Assembly: GCA_021773055.1 (NCBI GenBank)
Contig: JAJFKV010000025.1
Location: 1 to 64,000 of the forward strand
Direction: 5' to 3'
DNA from: Woeseiaceae bacterium
Lineage (GTDB): Bacteria; Pseudomonadota; Gammaproteobacteria; Steroidobacterales; Woeseiaceae
Length of the DNA stretch: 64,000 nucleotides
The position numbers and the translations under genes were made by a program. Position 1 is the stretch's first letter. Each line of letters starts with the position of its first letter. Under the pieces are notes generated by a model. It was not told the DNA's origin, made no database searches, and was given only the letters and a program-made list of their open reading frames with translations. Positions 17,851-26,676 of this stretch are shown piece by piece.

Positions 17851-18570
17851 TCAGAGGGCAGCTGAGTGATGTACGTGGCCGTTGTTGCCCGATTCGCCGC
17901 TCATGTTATAGACCGGCATCGCCAGCGTTGCGAGGCCTAGTATTATGATCAGGATTCCGGCTCCCAGCCGATTCCTACTCATGAATGCCGACAATCTCGA
18001 CGCACCTAATCCGGTCAAAATCATCGCCGGCATAGTGCCCAAGCCAAACGCGATCATCACAAGTCCGCCGCCCGCTGGTTCCGCCGTCGTTGCTGCCAGA
18101 AATAGTGCGCTATAGACAAGACCGCACGGTAGCCAACCCCAAATGAGTCCCAGCCCCGCCGCTTTGGTCACGCTGGTTGCCGGTATCAGTGTTTTTGCCC
18201 GTGGCACGAGACGATTCCAGATTCTCGCGCCGACTTTCTCGACGGCTCCCAGAAGTCGCCACCCGAACGCGACCTGTAATCCAACCAGAATAATCAACAC
18301 GCCGCTCGCTAGACGCACAGGTCCGGCCAATCCCGGGATGGCTTCGACACTGGTGCTCCCGATAGTCGCAACGACAACCCCTAGAAATGCGTAACTGATA
18401 ATCCGCCCCAGGTTGTAGGCTATCGCCAACGGCATTTGGGTCTTGATTGATGCGACCGTCGCACCGGCCGCAAACAAGCCGGAAATCCCTCCACACATGC
18501 CCAAGCAGTGAGCACTACCGAGCAGGCCGGCACCGAACGCGGCAGCGACTATCGGCAGCAAGTCATTCAT
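17851..18570 (-). CDS. TauE/SafE-like (DsbD_2) membrane protein of cbb3 assembly locus
   Basis: A 239-residue polytopic inner-membrane protein of the sulfite exporter TauE/SafE (cytochrome c biogenesis transmembrane-like) family that commonly ends gammaproteobacterial ccoGHIS operons. The N-terminal helix has GSAHCLGMCGGISG with a CxxxC pair that could bind a metal, and the second half has GLIWGWLPCGLVYSALFLA with another Cys. The C-terminus is His-rich (NNGHVHHSAAL). Together with its position next to the copper ATPase ccoI, this suggests a role in copper supply or oxidase maturation. The ATG overlaps the ccoS stop (ATGA). Confidence 0.82.
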   Translation of the reverse strand: MNDLLPIVAAAFGAGLLGSAHCLGMCGGISGLFAAGATVASIKTQMPLAIAYNLGRIISYAFLGVVVATIGSTSVEAIPGLAGPVRLASGVLIILVGLQVAFGWRLLGAVEKVGARIWNRLVPRAKTLIPATSVTKAAGLGLIWGWLPCGLVYSALFLAATTAEPAGGGLVMIAFGLGTMPAMILTGLGASRLSAFMSRNRLGAGILIIILGLATLAMPVYNMSGESGNNGHVHHSAAL

Positions 18571-18734
18571 TCATCGTTGCCTTGCCTGGGAGCCTTGTCA
18601 TCGTCCATGAGAATTCGCACGGCAGGTGTGTCCAGGTCGTCAAACTGTCCGCTGCTCACTGCCCAGAAGAACGCCCACACGGCGGCGCCGAGAATCAGCA
18701 ACGCGAGTGGAATTAGGACATAGAGTATCGACAT
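18567..18734 (-). CDS. ccoS: CcoS, cbb3 oxidase maturation protein
   Basis: A 55-residue single-span membrane protein, MSILYVLIPLALLILG then AFFWAVSSGQFDDLDTPA. This is the typical CcoS/FixS pattern: one N-terminal helix, the motif FWAV..GQFDDLD, then a charged tail containing ILMDDD. CcoS is needed for heme and copper insertion into CcoN. Its ATG overlaps the stop of ccoI (ATGA) and its stop overlaps the ATG of the following TauE-like gene, so translation is coupled on both sides. Confidence 0.93.
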   Translation of the reverse strand: MSILYVLIPLALLILGAAVWAFFWAVSSGQFDDLDTPAVRILMDDDKAPRQGNDE

Positions 18735-21124
18735 CAGCTGTACCGGTTCAGACGCAACGCGTTTAGCACCACGACGAGCGAGCTCGCACTCATGCCGATC
18801 GCAGCCAGCCAGGGCGGGACCATTCCAGCCACGGCAAGTGGTAACGCTGTCACATTGTATAGGACCGCCCAGACGAGATTCTGTCGGACGATACGCATTG
18901 TCGCCCGGGATAGCCTTATCGCTGTCGTGACAGGCCGCAAAAATTCGCCCAGCATGATTACATCCGCACTGGTCTGTGCCAGTAGTGCGCCATGCCCGGG
19001 AGCGATGGACGTATCCGCACCTGCGAGAACCGGCGCATCGTTAATACCGTCTCCGACCATAACGACGCGTTCGCCGCGCGCCTGAAGGGCTACAATTATC
19101 TTGAGCTTGTCTGCAGGTGTGCAGTCGCTGTGTAGGTCATCGATGTTCAGGGATCGGGCAACTTCGCTCACCGCGCCCGCATTATCGCCGCTCACCAGCG
19201 ATAAATTGATTCCCATCGATCTCAGCGTGTTGAGCGTTTTGCTCGCATCCGGTCTGAGTGTGTCGGTGATTTCAAACCGTGCCACTTTGCGGCCATCGAT
19301 CCCCAGGTAGATGACGGTCGATGAGTCGTCGTCTGAAACAGGCTCATCGAGGGCGAAAAGCGCATTCCCAATACGCCATTGTGACGTGCCAATGGTGCCA
19401 CTCGCACCCTGCGCTACGTGGTTCGCGGCGTCGCTCACATCAGGCAGGGTGCCATCACCCCTGAAGGCATGGGCTATTGGGTGTGTTGACGCCTGCTCAA
19501 GGGCGGCGGCAATCCGCAGGCATTCTGCTTCGTCGTAATCATCGTGGAGTATTTGTATCGACTGAACTTCGGGCCTGCCGCAGGTTAGCGTGCCGGTCTT
19601 GTCGAATACGACCTGCGTCGCCTTCGCCAGCACTTCAATGGCATTGCCGTTAGTCACGAGTAGTTTCAATTCAGAGAGTCGACTGCCCGCCGTCGCGAAT
19701 GCAGCCGGAGTAGCCAGTGCCAAGGCACACGGGCACGTCACCACGAGGACCGACAGAGTGATTACGAATGCCCGCTCGGGTGCCACAAAATACCAGTACA
19801 AAGCTACCGCAGTTGCAATGAAAAGCAGGGCCACGACAACATGGCTGGCAATCCGGTCCGCGACGTTCACAAACTGCGGTCGCGTGAATCGCGCCCGTTC
19901 ACTCATACGGCTTATCGCGCCGAGAGTCGTGTCATTACCGGTACTCACGACCCGCATTTCGACGATGGCATCGAGATTCACGCTGCCTGCCGTCAACCGG
20001 TTACCCGGAGTACGTGGCCGTGGCTTTGCTTCACCCGTCAGCAGCGCTTCGTCAACCGACGTTTCGCCCGAAACAATGATGCCGTCCGCCGGTATCGACT
20101 CGCCAGCACGTATCAACACCACGTCATCTGTTGCGAGCTGTGCAACGGGCACTACCGTTCGTTCACCGTCAACAATGCGGGTCGCGGTATTGGGTACCAG
20201 TTGTGACAGGGCCACGCCGCGATCGATAGAGCGATGTCGTGCTCGCATTTCGAGATAGCGACCCAGTGTCAGGAAAAACACGAACATAGCGACTGAGTCG
20301 AACCAGACGGCAGGCCCGTTCGTGAAGGTCGCGTACACCGATGCCACATACGCCGCGCCGATGGCGATGGAGACCGGCAAGTCCATGCCGGGCTTGCGAG
20401 TGACAACACCGCGCAACGCGCTGACAAAGAACGGCTTCGCCGCGTAAAAGACAACCGGTGTCGCCACGAAAAAACTGACCAACCGCAGGAAGCGCTGCAT
20501 ATCAGCATCGATGCCCTGGAAGTCACCCGCGTACAGCCCGACCGCGAACATCATGACCTGCATCATCCCCAGCGAGGCAACCAACAGACGCTTGAGCGCC
20601 ATGCGTTGTTCCGCAAGTTCCGGTCTCGATGCATCGTCAGGTGCCAATGGCTGTGGCTGGTAGCCCAAGCTCGATAGTTTTGCGAGCAGGTCACCCAGGC
20701 CCAGGTTTTCGTGGAGCCAGCGAACGCGAAGTCGATGCGTGATTGGATTGACGTCGACGGACCTTACGCCTGGCACCTCGCTGAGAGATGTCTCGATGAG
20801 CCAACTACAGGCTGAGCAGTACATGCCGCCGGCGTATATTGTTGCCTCTGCCGTCCTCGGCTCCGTATCTGCAAAAGCCTGCAGCATCTCGACGTTGTTG
20901 AACACCTGCCACTCCGCCATATCATCTGGCGGTTTGCCGACTCCGGGGGACGGTGTATCACGCATCGTATAATAGTTGCTCAGGCCGGAATCACGAATGA
21001 GTTCGGCAACAGCTTTGCAGCCAGGACAGCACACCGGCTGGGCAATTCCTTCGATTTCGACCGTTAGGTCACAGCCCCTGGGATTGGGCAGTGCGCAATG
21101 AAAGCAGGTGTCAGTCCTGGTCAT
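18734..21124 (-). CDS. ccoI: CcoI (FixI), copper-exporting P1B-type ATPase for cbb3 oxidase
   Basis: Inner-membrane ATPase that delivers copper for the CcoN CuB centre. 796 residues. In order: a Cys-rich N-terminus (CFHC and CCPGC), a heavy-metal-associated domain with MYCSACSWL, the transmembrane metal motif TCPCALALA, the phosphorylation site FDKTGTLTCG, and the hinge GDGINDAPV. The extra N-terminal cysteine segment and the lone CSAC metal-binding domain distinguish the CcoI/FixI group from CopA. It sits between ccoH and ccoS with overlaps at both ends. Confidence 0.95.
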   Translation of the reverse strand: MTRTDTCFHCALPNPRGCDLTVEIEGIAQPVCCPGCKAVAELIRDSGLSNYYTMRDTPSPGVGKPPDDMAEWQVFNNVEMLQAFADTEPRTAEATIYAGGMYCSACSWLIETSLSEVPGVRSVDVNPITHRLRVRWLHENLGLGDLLAKLSSLGYQPQPLAPDDASRPELAEQRMALKRLLVASLGMMQVMMFAVGLYAGDFQGIDADMQRFLRLVSFFVATPVVFYAAKPFFVSALRGVVTRKPGMDLPVSIAIGAAYVASVYATFTNGPAVWFDSVAMFVFFLTLGRYLEMRARHRSIDRGVALSQLVPNTATRIVDGERTVVPVAQLATDDVVLIRAGESIPADGIIVSGETSVDEALLTGEAKPRPRTPGNRLTAGSVNLDAIVEMRVVSTGNDTTLGAISRMSERARFTRPQFVNVADRIASHVVVALLFIATAVALYWYFVAPERAFVITLSVLVVTCPCALALATPAAFATAGSRLSELKLLVTNGNAIEVLAKATQVVFDKTGTLTCGRPEVQSIQILHDDYDEAECLRIAAALEQASTHPIAHAFRGDGTLPDVSDAANHVAQGASGTIGTSQWRIGNALFALDEPVSDDDSSTVIYLGIDGRKVARFEITDTLRPDASKTLNTLRSMGINLSLVSGDNAGAVSEVARSLNIDDLHSDCTPADKLKIIVALQARGERVVMVGDGINDAPVLAGADTSIAPGHGALLAQTSADVIMLGEFLRPVTTAIRLSRATMRIVRQNLVWAVLYNVTALPLAVAGMVPPWLAAIGMSASSLVVVLNALRLNRYS

Positions 21125-21644
21125 TGCTCGGCTGCCCTGGCGAGCCGAGTCTTAATCGCGCCTGCCCGGACCATTCGCCCGATAAACGCCACACGTCGCC
21201 GGACGAAAGTGTTACGTAGTGGCGACCACTCGGTGGCCTGACGAAGTGTCCGGCCCAGGTGGGTTCGCCGGCGGCGTTCGGTATTGCCTGAATGAGGTCG
21301 ATAACTGCGTCTCGCGACGCCATCGTCGGATGGCGCATTCGCAATTGCAGTGAAGGTGCGAATTCAAGGTCTGCTAATGACGAAATTGTCACAACGACCG
21401 CGCCGGTTTCGAGTTCGATACCGAGTTCGGCGACAAGTCCGAGTCGGACGGCCTCCTGCTCGGCCGCCATATTGCGTTCGGTCACGACATTCATGCCGTC
21501 ATCTGACCGAACCACAAGCGAGTCTTGTGTCTGCATTGCCAACCAGAGCGTATAGAGTCCGGCAGCGACGGCCATGCCTGGTAGCGCAATAATGAACCAC
21601 GGCCAGAACTGGCGATACCAGGGATCAGTGTCTTCTCGCTGCAT
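21111..21644 (-). CDS. ccoH: CcoH (FixH)-family cbb3 assembly protein
   Basis: A 177-residue protein with one N-terminal membrane helix (FWPWFIIALPGMAVAAGLYTLWLAM) and a periplasmic domain, as in FixH/CcoH. The sequence PWYRQFWPWFIIALPG is characteristic of the family. CcoH associates with assembling cbb3 oxidase. It overlaps the start of ccoI by 14 bases and follows ccoG after 14 bases. Confidence 0.9.
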   Translation of the reverse strand: MQREDTDPWYRQFWPWFIIALPGMAVAAGLYTLWLAMQTQDSLVVRSDDGMNVVTERNMAAEQEAVRLGLVAELGIELETGAVVVTISSLADLEFAPSLQLRMRHPTMASRDAVIDLIQAIPNAAGEPTWAGHFVRPPSGRHYVTLSSGDVWRLSGEWSGQARLRLGSPGQPSNDQD

Positions 21645-21658
21645 AATGCGTCAGGGCG

Positions 21659-23032
21659 TCAGGGCGTCGGACCGAGGAAACGACTGTCCTCGATTCTCAT
21701 GTCGCCGGAGTTATCCAGTGCCTCGACGACAAAGTCTATTTTCTTGATGCCGTAGGAGTTATCTCGGTGCGCGCGCGCTCGCAACGGTAATGATAATACT
21801 CCACCACCTTCAACAGAAACACTGTCACCAACTCCGTCGAGGTGAATTCCCTCTACACCCGAAACGCTTAAGCGGAACTCTCGGGGATCGTTGCTTTGAT
21901 TGATGAGTTTGATCGTGTAGATGTTCTCAATCATGTCGCCCGGTAATTCTCTATACAGGCTGTTGCGGTCTCTAATGACATCGAGAATGATCGGCGTTCG
22001 CTGCGCCATCGACGTCACCAGCGAGCCGACCAGCAACATAAGCAATGCTCCGTAGACCATCATGCGGGGCCGGACAACGTGTGTTTGCTTGCTTTGCAGC
22101 GCGTGCTCGGTCGTGTAGCGAACCAGCCCGCGAGGGTAGTTCATCTTGTCCATAACTGAATCACAGGCGTCAATGCAGGCAGCACAGGCTATGCACTCGT
22201 ATTGCAGGCCATCACGGATATCGATCCCGGTAGGGCAAACCTGTACGCATAAAGTGCAGTCGATGCAATCACCTAATCCAGCTTCCCTGGGATCGACCGA
22301 ACGCTTGCGCCGGCCGCGAGATTCACCGCGCTTCTCGTCGTAGGAAATGATCAGTGTGTCTTTGTCGAACATCGCGCTCTGGAAGCGAGCGTAGGGACAC
22401 ATGTACTTGCAGACCTGTTCACGCATGTAGCCGGCATTACCGTAAGTTGCGAAGCCGTAAAAAACGCCCCAGAACCATGTCCAGCCACCTGCGGATAGCG
22501 TTATTAACTCGATACCCAACTCACGTATTGGCGTAAAAAACCCGACAAACGTAAATCCGGTCCACAGCGAAAAGCTGATCCAGAGAAACTGTTTCGATCC
22601 TTTGCGGCGCAGCTTGTTCCAGGACCATGGGGCTTTGTCGAGTTTTATGCGCTGCGAGCGAGTACCTTCGGTGAGCTGCTCCATCCAGATGAACGCTTCG
22701 GTCCAGACAGTTTGCGGGCAGGCGAAACCACACCAAAGGCGTCCGGCAAGTGCTGTGAAGAAAAACAGGGAAAGTGCCGCGATGACCAGCAGTAAGGCCA
22801 GGTAGGGAAAATCCTGTGGCCAAAGTGTCAGACCCAGCAAATAGAATTTACGCGCCGGCAAATCAAACAGAAATGCCTGGCGGTCATCCCACGATAGCCA
22901 CGGCACCAGGTAAAACAAACCGAGCAGCGCAATTGTCGCGAGCTTGCTCAGATCGGCAAATCGACCACCCATTTCACGCGGATATATTTTCTTCGCACTC
23001 TCATACATAGAGGCGGATTTTGGGTCGCTCAT
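21659..23032 (-). CDS. ccoG: CcoG (RdxA/FixG), cbb3 oxidase accessory iron-sulfur protein
   Basis: A 457-residue membrane protein with five predicted helices, NapH-like membrane motif (GRLWCGFACPQTVWTE) and two 4Fe-4S ferredoxin motifs in CIDCTLCVQVCPTGID and CIACAACIDACDSVM. A C-terminal immunoglobulin-like periplasmic domain (about 340-455) is typical of FixG. CcoG reduces Cu(II) for cbb3 oxidase assembly in characterised members. The gene lies between the 99-residue membrane protein gene and ccoH. Confidence 0.95.
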   Translation of the reverse strand: MSDPKSASMYESAKKIYPREMGGRFADLSKLATIALLGLFYLVPWLSWDDRQAFLFDLPARKFYLLGLTLWPQDFPYLALLLVIAALSLFFFTALAGRLWCGFACPQTVWTEAFIWMEQLTEGTRSQRIKLDKAPWSWNKLRRKGSKQFLWISFSLWTGFTFVGFFTPIRELGIELITLSAGGWTWFWGVFYGFATYGNAGYMREQVCKYMCPYARFQSAMFDKDTLIISYDEKRGESRGRRKRSVDPREAGLGDCIDCTLCVQVCPTGIDIRDGLQYECIACAACIDACDSVMDKMNYPRGLVRYTTEHALQSKQTHVVRPRMMVYGALLMLLVGSLVTSMAQRTPIILDVIRDRNSLYRELPGDMIENIYTIKLINQSNDPREFRLSVSGVEGIHLDGVGDSVSVEGGGVLSLPLRARAHRDNSYGIKKIDFVVEALDNSGDMRIEDSRFLGPTP

Positions 23033-23044
23033 GACTTTGTACCG

Positions 23045-23344
23045 CTAGTCCTGGCTGTTGCGGTGTGCCGCATCACGCTTTGGCGCTGTGCGTACGAGAT
23101 AGGCAGTGATGCCAGAACAAATGAGCGCAAGCACCCAGAAAAAAAAGAATCCGGCGGCGTAACCAGCATTGGGATCAATATCGAGGTCTTGATCGAATAC
23201 GCTGCCGAGCTCAACAGGGTCAAACAACGCAAAGAAGACCATAGTGCCAACGGCTGCGCAGAGAAAAGAGATCCAGACTACCGTGAATATCGCTTGTTTA
23301 TTACGACTCCACTGTTTGGTTCCTCTGTATTCTTCGCTAACCAC
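23045..23344 (-). CDS. Small membrane protein encoded between ccoP and ccoG
   Basis: A 99-residue protein with two strong hydrophobic segments (about 18-42 and 62-85) joined by an acidic periplasmic-type loop (FDQDLDIDPNAGYAAG). I do not recognise a named family. The GTG start shares one base with the ccoP stop and the gene ends 12 bases before ccoG, so it belongs to the cbb3 operon and may be an assembly factor or small subunit. Basic residues on both ends (KQWSRNKQ, RTAPKRDAAHR) put both termini in the cytoplasm. Confidence 0.75.
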   Translation of the reverse strand: MVSEEYRGTKQWSRNKQAIFTVVWISFLCAAVGTMVFFALFDPVELGSVFDQDLDIDPNAGYAAGFFFFWVLALICSGITAYLVRTAPKRDAAHRNSQD

Positions 23345-24237
23345 TATTCTGCTGAAAGACTCGCGACATAGGCCGCCAGAATCTTGCTGCGGTTCTCACC
23401 CAGCAGCTCACCGTGAGCTGGCATCAAGCTATTACGCCCTTGCATGATCGTCGTGTGCACGACAGCCTCACTGGAGCCATGCAACCAAATTTCGTCCGTC
23501 AAATTGGGTGCGCCGAATAGTGGATTACCGGTGCCGTCCGCGTTGTGACAGGCGCTGCACAATGCAACAAACATTGGCTGGGCGCTCATGGCATCGGCGT
23601 CCGCCTCGACCAGACCGCTAAGGCTTCTGACATAGGCAACCATGTTGTTGACGCCATCATCGCCACCCAACGCCGGGGCCAGAACTGGCATAACACCATT
23701 GCGTCCTTGCCGAATCGACTTTGTGATCGCAACCGCCGTACTGCCCCACAACCAATCATTATCGGTGAGGTTCGGGTAGCCAGTTGCGCCTCGCGCATCG
23801 GAACCGTGACAAGTCGTACAGTAACTCGCGTACAAACTTGCGCCGAGTTGCAGAGCATCCTCATCTTGCTTGAGTTCACCAAAACCCATCGCCGCGAAGC
23901 GTGTGTATATCGGCTCGTAGCGGTTGGCTGCAGCTTGCATTTCTTCTTCGTACTGGCCCTGTTGTGACCAGCCCAAAACGCCGTTCCAACTGCCAAGCCC
24001 AGGGTAGGCAACCAGGTAGCCGATCGCCCAGACGATGGTTCCAAAATAGAAATATAACCACCAGCGAGGGGCCGGGTTATTCCATTCTTCCAGGTCGCCG
24101 TCCCATTTGTGGCCAACAACTTCGTCATCGCCGATATTTTGTGGGCCCTGCTTTGCTGACCAGCTGATCAGCCATATGCACCAGATGGTGAATAGGATCG
24201 TGCCAATCGTAATGAACCAGTGCCAAAATGCAGGCAT
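23344..24237 (-). CDS. ccoP: CcoP, diheme cytochrome c subunit of cbb3 oxidase
   Basis: Membrane-anchored electron-input subunit. 297 residues with an N-terminal helix region (HWFITIGTILFTIWCIWLI and a second helix around 63-80, WWLYFYFGTIVWAIGYL) and two cytochrome c domains with heme motifs CTTCH and CSACH. The linker begins with VGHKWDGDLEEWNNPAPRWW, characteristic of CcoP. Its ATG overlaps the ccoQ stop by ATGA. Confidence 0.96.
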   Translation of the reverse strand: MPAFWHWFITIGTILFTIWCIWLISWSAKQGPQNIGDDEVVGHKWDGDLEEWNNPAPRWWLYFYFGTIVWAIGYLVAYPGLGSWNGVLGWSQQGQYEEEMQAAANRYEPIYTRFAAMGFGELKQDEDALQLGASLYASYCTTCHGSDARGATGYPNLTDNDWLWGSTAVAITKSIRQGRNGVMPVLAPALGGDDGVNNMVAYVRSLSGLVEADADAMSAQPMFVALCSACHNADGTGNPLFGAPNLTDEIWLHGSSEAVVHTTIMQGRNSLMPAHGELLGENRSKILAAYVASLSAE

Positions 24238-24404
24238 CAGATGTTCTCCCGCTCATTATTAATGTAAGTATCTTCTTCCAGTGGCAGCGCCGCAGAAGCT
24301 TCGAAGTCCGATTTGCGACGACTGCTCCAGGCCCAGGCCCATATGCCAACAAAGGCAAAAAAGATCACCGCCGTGAGAATGCCGCGCACCAGATCAATAT
24401 CCAT
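24237..24404 (-). CDS. ccoQ: CcoQ, small subunit of cbb3 oxidase
   Basis: A 55-residue single-helix protein, MDIDLVRGILTAVIFFAFVG followed by IWAWAWSSRRKSDFEASAAL and an acidic tail. Length, helix position and the location between ccoO and ccoP identify CcoQ, which stabilises CcoP association with the CcoNO core. The stop overlaps the ccoP start and the gene begins six bases after the end of ccoO. Confidence 0.93.
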   Translation of the reverse strand: MDIDLVRGILTAVIFFAFVGIWAWAWSSRRKSDFEASAALPLEEDTYINNERENI

Positions 24405-24410
24405 CGTTCC

Positions 24411-25019
24411 CTACCTGCGAATCCTGCGATTGGTGCCAAGCTCTTGCAGATAGGCGATAAGGGCATCCATTTCGGTTTTGCCTGTCACCGCTGCCGCCGC
24501 TCCCGCAATTTCTTCGTCGCTGTAAGGGTGGCCCAGGAATCGCAAGGTTCTCATCTTGGCCGTCACCAGTTCAGGATCGACCATCTTGTCCGCAAGCCAC
24601 GCGTACGAAGGCATGTTCGATTCCGGTACCAGCGCTCGCGGGTCCTCCAGATGCAGTCGCTGCCAGGCGTCGCTGTAACGGCCACCAACACGAGCGAGGT
24701 CCGGCCCGGTTCGCTTGGAGCCGAACTGGAAGGGCCGGTCGTACACCGTTTCGCCGGCAGTCGTGTACGGACCGTAGCGCTCGGTTTCGCTGCGGAAAGG
24801 CCGAATCATTTGTGAATGGCAGTTGTAACAACCTTCGCCGACATAGACATCCCGACCTGCAAGCCTGAGGGCAGAGTAGGGAAAGATGTTTTCATCCGGC
24901 TCGGTCGCGTCGGCACTGAACATCAAAGGGACGATCTCAACAAGTCCGCCGATACTAATAGCTACGACGATCAGGACCATCATGACGTTGAGGCGTTTTT
25001 CAATTGTTTCGTGGCGCAT
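24411..25019 (-). CDS. ccoO: CcoO, monoheme cytochrome c subunit of cbb3 oxidase
   Basis: A 202-residue membrane-anchored cytochrome c. One N-terminal helix ([20 protein letters not shown]) is followed by the heme site [13 protein letters not shown] and the ligand-region segment [21 protein letters not shown] with [11 protein letters not shown] supplying the probable axial Met. It transfers electrons from CcoP to CcoN. Located 15 bases after ccoN. Confidence 0.96.
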   Translation of the reverse strand: MRHETIEKRLNVMMVLIVVAISIGGLVEIVPLMFSADATEPDENIFPYSALRLAGRDVYVGEGCYNCHSQMIRPFRSETERYGPYTTAGETVYDRPFQFGSKRTGPDLARVGGRYSDAWQRLHLEDPRALVPESNMPSYAWLADKMVDPELVTAKMRTLRFLGHPYSDEEIAGAAAAVTGKTEMDALIAYLQELGTNRRIRR

Positions 25020-25034
25020 AGCGTTACTCTCCCT

Positions 25035-26450
25035 TTACGCCGGATCCAGTACCGCAACGGGCACCGGTTTCTTGTCGCTTATCGTCTTCCAGACGTTATA
25101 AGCCATGATTAGCATGCCGCTGAAGAACAGCAGACCGCCCACGAGTCGTAATCCATAGTACGGGTAGGTCGCTTTGAGCGACTCCACGAACGAATAGGTC
25201 AGCGTGCCGTCTGCATTGACAGCGCGCCACATCAGGCCCTGAGTGATTCCTGCGACCCAAAGAGCGACCGCGTAAAGAACCACGCCGATTGTAGAGACCC
25301 AAAAATGCACGTCGATGAGCTTCGTGCTGTACATGCCTTCCTTGTTATAGAGGCGTGGCAATAAGCTGTACATGGTACCGATTGTCATCATGGCGACCCA
25401 GCCCAGTGCGCCGGAGTGCACGTGACCAATAGTCCAGTCCGTGTAGTGCGAAAGCGCATTGACCGTCTTGATCGACATCATTGGGCCTTCAAATGTGGAC
25501 ATGCCGTAGAACGACAACGAGACGATCATAAACTTCAGGATAGGATCGGAACGCAATTTATGCCAGGCACCGGACAAGGTCATGATGCCGTTGATCATGC
25601 CGCCCCAGGACGGCGCCAGCAGGATGATCGAAAACACCATGCCCAGCGTCTGCGCCCAGTCCGGCAGCGACGTGTAGTGCAGATGATGCGGACCAGCCCA
25701 CATGTAAATAGCGATTAAGGACCAGAAATGCACTACCGACAGTCGGTACGAATACACAGGGCGTCCGGCTTGCTTGGGCACGAAGTAATACATCATGCCG
25801 AGGACGCCCGCCGTCAGGAAGAAGCCAACAGCATTGTGACCATACCACCACTGCATCATGCCATCGACGACACCGGAATAGATGGAGTAGGACTTGGTTA
25901 GAGTGACGGGTATCGCGAGATTATTGAAAATGTGCAAAATGGCGACGGTAATGATGAATGCTCCGTAGAACCAGTTTGCAACGTATATGTGCTTGATCCG
26001 GCGCTTCACAATCGTGCCGAAAAACACGATAGCGTAGGCAACCCAGACGACGGCGATCAGGATATCTATCGGCCATTCAAGTTCCGCGTATTCCTTAGAC
26101 TGCGTGATACCCAGCGGCAAGGTGATAGCGGCGAGTAGAATGACGGTTTGCCAGCCCCAAAAAACAAAGGCGGCAAGCTTGTCGAACGCCAGACGAATGT
26201 GGCAGGTGCGCTGCACGACGTAAAACGACGTGCCGATCAGCGCAGAACCGCCAAAGGCGAAAATGACAGCGTTTGTGTGTAACGGTCGCAGGCGCGAATA
26301 GGTCAGAAACGAAAGGTCGAAGTTGAGTGCAGGCCAGATTAGCTGCGCGGCGATGATGACGCCGACCAGCATGCCGACGATGCCCCAGACGACCACCATG
26401 ATTGAGAATTGGCGAACGACCTTGTCGTTATAGGTAGCTGCTGTGTCCAA
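25035..26450 (-). CDS. ccoN: CcoN, catalytic subunit I of cbb3-type cytochrome c oxidase
   Basis: Heme-copper oxidase subunit I of the C family, carrying heme b and the heme b3-CuB centre. Twelve or more helices; metal-binding histidines are in [26 protein letters not shown], the HH pair of [15 protein letters not shown], and the His pair in [15 protein letters not shown] start at 26450 gives 471 residues, close to the usual 475; an in-frame ATG at 26711 would add 87 residues that do not look like CcoN and would run into the divergent kinase gene, so it was rejected. CAGGGG precedes the TTG by about eight bases. First gene of the ccoNOQP-GHIS operon. Confidence 0.93.
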   Translation of the reverse strand: MDTAATYNDKVVRQFSIMVVVWGIVGMLVGVIIAAQLIWPALNFDLSFLTYSRLRPLHTNAVIFAFGGSALIGTSFYVVQRTCHIRLAFDKLAAFVFWGWQTVILLAAITLPLGITQSKEYAELEWPIDILIAVVWVAYAIVFFGTIVKRRIKHIYVANWFYGAFIITVAILHIFNNLAIPVTLTKSYSIYSGVVDGMMQWWYGHNAVGFFLTAGVLGMMYYFVPKQAGRPVYSYRLSVVHFWSLIAIYMWAGPHHLHYTSLPDWAQTLGMVFSIILLAPSWGGMINGIMTLSGAWHKLRSDPILKFMIVSLSFYGMSTFEGPMMSIKTVNALSHYTDWTIGHVHSGALGWVAMMTIGTMYSLLPRLYNKEGMYSTKLIDVHFWVSTIGVVLYAVALWVAGITQGLMWRAVNADGTLTYSFVESLKATYPYYGLRLVGGLLFFSGMLIMAYNVWKTISDKKPVPVAVLDPA

Positions 26451-26676
26451 AGGACAACCCCTGTATTGAGTTTGGATGGGTTTGTGGCCGCTGTTTACGG
26501 CGACGCCAGATGCTGCGGTGACGATTATAGCCTCAGAATCGGCGCATAGGTTAGCAGCTGCTTGAATGATTCCAGATTGTGGACGATACGTATAGCGCAG
26601 CGGGTGAGACATCGGCCCAGAATAGTGGTATTCATTAACTGCAATCAGGCCTGCAAACGCCTGTCCTGAACCCAAT

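Noticed and set aside
19590..20258. Long open frame antisense to ccoI
   Set aside because: It lies wholly inside ccoI on the other strand, its product has low complexity (many Ser, Ala, Arg, Thr) and no motif, so it reflects the codon bias of the real gene.
26451..26676. Search for an FNR/ANR box between ccoN and the kinase gene
   Set aside because: No TTGAT-4-ATCAA or close variant was found in the 226 bases; only scattered half-sites.
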